7,187 nt of DNA from an uncultured Clostridia bacterium (GTDB taxonomy: Bacteria; Bacillota; Clostridia; Peptostreptococcales; Anaerovoracaceae): NCBI GenBank assembly GCA_937915045.1, contig CALDNM010000162.1, positions 1 through 7,187 on the forward strand, in the 5' to 3' direction. Below are positions 6,231 through 7,187 of the stretch, piece after piece. The notes beneath the pieces were generated by a model that was given only the letters and a program-made list of their open reading frames with translations, searched no databases and had not been told where the DNA came from. The stretch's first letter is position 1, and every line of letters starts with the position of its first letter. The position numbers were made by a program, and so were the translations under genes.

Positions 6231-7187
6231 TCATATATTTGCGTTTTCTTCAACAGGCTTGACCAATGTGTCTATTTCCCTGTCATATAAACGCTTGATC
6301 ATGACCGCCGAATAGACGAAACCTATGATCTCCGCTGCCGGAAATGCCCACCATACGAGAGAAAGTCCGCCTATATGCGCGAACAGCACAGCAAGCGGAA
6401 GTATTCCGACAAGCTGCCTCAGCATCGAGCCCCAAAGACTGATGAATCCGTGTCCCGTCGCGCTGAAAAAACCTCCGCATATTATACCGAATGAAGCAGG
6501 CAGGAAGCACCAGCTTATCGCTCTCAGCGCCGGTACTCCTATCTCGAACATCTTTTCCGACGCGTTGAACAGCGCCATCAGCTGATGCGGGAATAGCTGG
6601 AATATAATTAATCCGCAGACCATTATTGTCACGCTGACTTTGAGGGCTTCCTTGAAAGCCTTCTTTATCCTCTCTTTGTCCCGCGCTCCGTAGTTGAACC
6701 CGATGATCGGCATCATCCCCTGGTTCAAGCCAAAACACGGCATGAACGCGAACGACTGCAAACGGCCGTAAACTCCCATTACTGCAACTGCCGTCGAGCT
6801 GAAACCCGCGAGGATGATATTCATACCAAACTGCATGACTGACGCTATCGACTGCATGACCATTGACGGCGCGCCCACGACGTATATTTCTTTTAATATT
6901 TTCTTATTGAACGGCTTTCCTCCGATTGTGATCTTCACCGCGTGGTCTTTTCTGAACAGTACTATCAGTATCCAGACGCATTCGCAAGCCTGACCGATGA
7001 CTGTAGCCACAGCAGCTCCTGTGACACCGAGTTTCGGGGCTCCGAGAAGCCCGAAGATCAGTATTGGGTCGAGCGCGATATTCACTACCTGCCCTACAAG
7101 CGCTGCAAGCATAGGTGTGACCATATTCCCTGTTGACTGCAGTATTTTCTCAACTGTGATATCTATGAAAAGAAATACGGATATTAT
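6231..7187 (-). CDS. MATE family efflux transporter, C-terminal 318 residues
   Basis: The open frame continues past base 7187, so the N-terminus is missing. The 318 visible residues compare with about 450 in the family, so roughly 130 residues (the first three or four helices) lie outside. An internal ATG at 7124 is not the true start: residues before it (EKILQSTGN) continue the conserved segment preceding NIALDPILIFG. Further MATE signatures are LGVTGAAVATVIGQ in the N-lobe, and GMMPIIGFNYGARDKERIKKAF and FFSATGHG in the C-lobe. About eight hydrophobic segments are visible, fitting TM5-TM12 of the twelve-helix fold. The protein sits in the cytoplasmic membrane and exports cationic drugs or metabolites using a Na+ or H+ gradient; substrate and coupling ion cannot be read. 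It ends NANI then TGA, 87 bases before the next gene. Confidence 0.92.
   Translation of the reverse strand: MISVFLFIDITVEKILQSTGNMVTPMLAALVGQVVNIALDPILIFGLLGAPKLGVTGAAVATVIGQACECVWILIVLFRKDHAVKITIGGKPFNKKILKEIYVVGAPSMVMQSIASVMQFGMNIILAGFSSTAVAVMGVYGRLQSFAFMPCFGLNQGMMPIIGFNYGARDKERIKKAFKEALKVSVTIMVCGLIIFQLFPHQLMALFNASEKMFEIGVPALRAISWCFLPASFGIICGGFFSATGHGFISLWGSMLRQLVGILPLAVLFAHIGGLSLVWWAFPAAEIIGFVYSAVMIKRLYDREIDTLVKPVEENANI

Noticed and set aside
6231..7124. Treating ATG at 7122-7124 as the start of the MATE gene
   Set aside because: The frame stays open to the window edge, and the residues upstream (EKILQSTGN) continue a conserved MATE segment, so the gene is cut by the window, not short.

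Overview
The window reads as chromosomal DNA from an anaerobic Firmicute, most likely a Clostridia member. The evidence is the giant 2-hydroxyacyl-CoA dehydratase activase-type protein, the YebC N-terminus beginning MGRHGTIAGRK, strong AGGAGG-type ribosome binding sites and sigma-A-like promoters. The class is an inference; the family cannot be fixed from this sequence.

All recognisable genes lie on the minus strand, so transcription runs from high to low coordinates. In that order: (1) a MATE-family multidrug/cation exporter whose N-terminal third lies beyond base 7187; (2) an 87-base gap with an extended -10 promoter; (3) a 1434-residue protein with two BadF/BcrA-type ATPase activase domains, a four-cysteine linker, and two dehydratase-like modules; (4) a short gap with a well-formed promoter whose -35 lies inside the 3' end of that gene; (5) yebC, a translation-associated factor; (6) a strong intrinsic terminator; (7) a divergent archaeal/plant-type D-aminoacyl-tRNA deacylase, whose ribosome binding site begins four bases after the terminator U-tract.

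Bases 1-55, directly after the deacylase stop codon, look different. On the minus strand they start TGTCA and carry two TGTCA...GCGAAAA units, like the repeated transposase-binding sites at IS21-type insertion-sequence ends. The window edge may therefore enter a mobile element that abuts or clips the deacylase gene.

Functionally, yebC and the deacylase both bear on translation fidelity or flow. The large protein is best read as a self-contained ATP-driven electron-transfer machine of unknown substrate; no HgdA/HgdB-type partner genes are seen in the window. There are no tRNA, rRNA or CRISPR features. The only gene-free stretches are under 100 bases and are described below.
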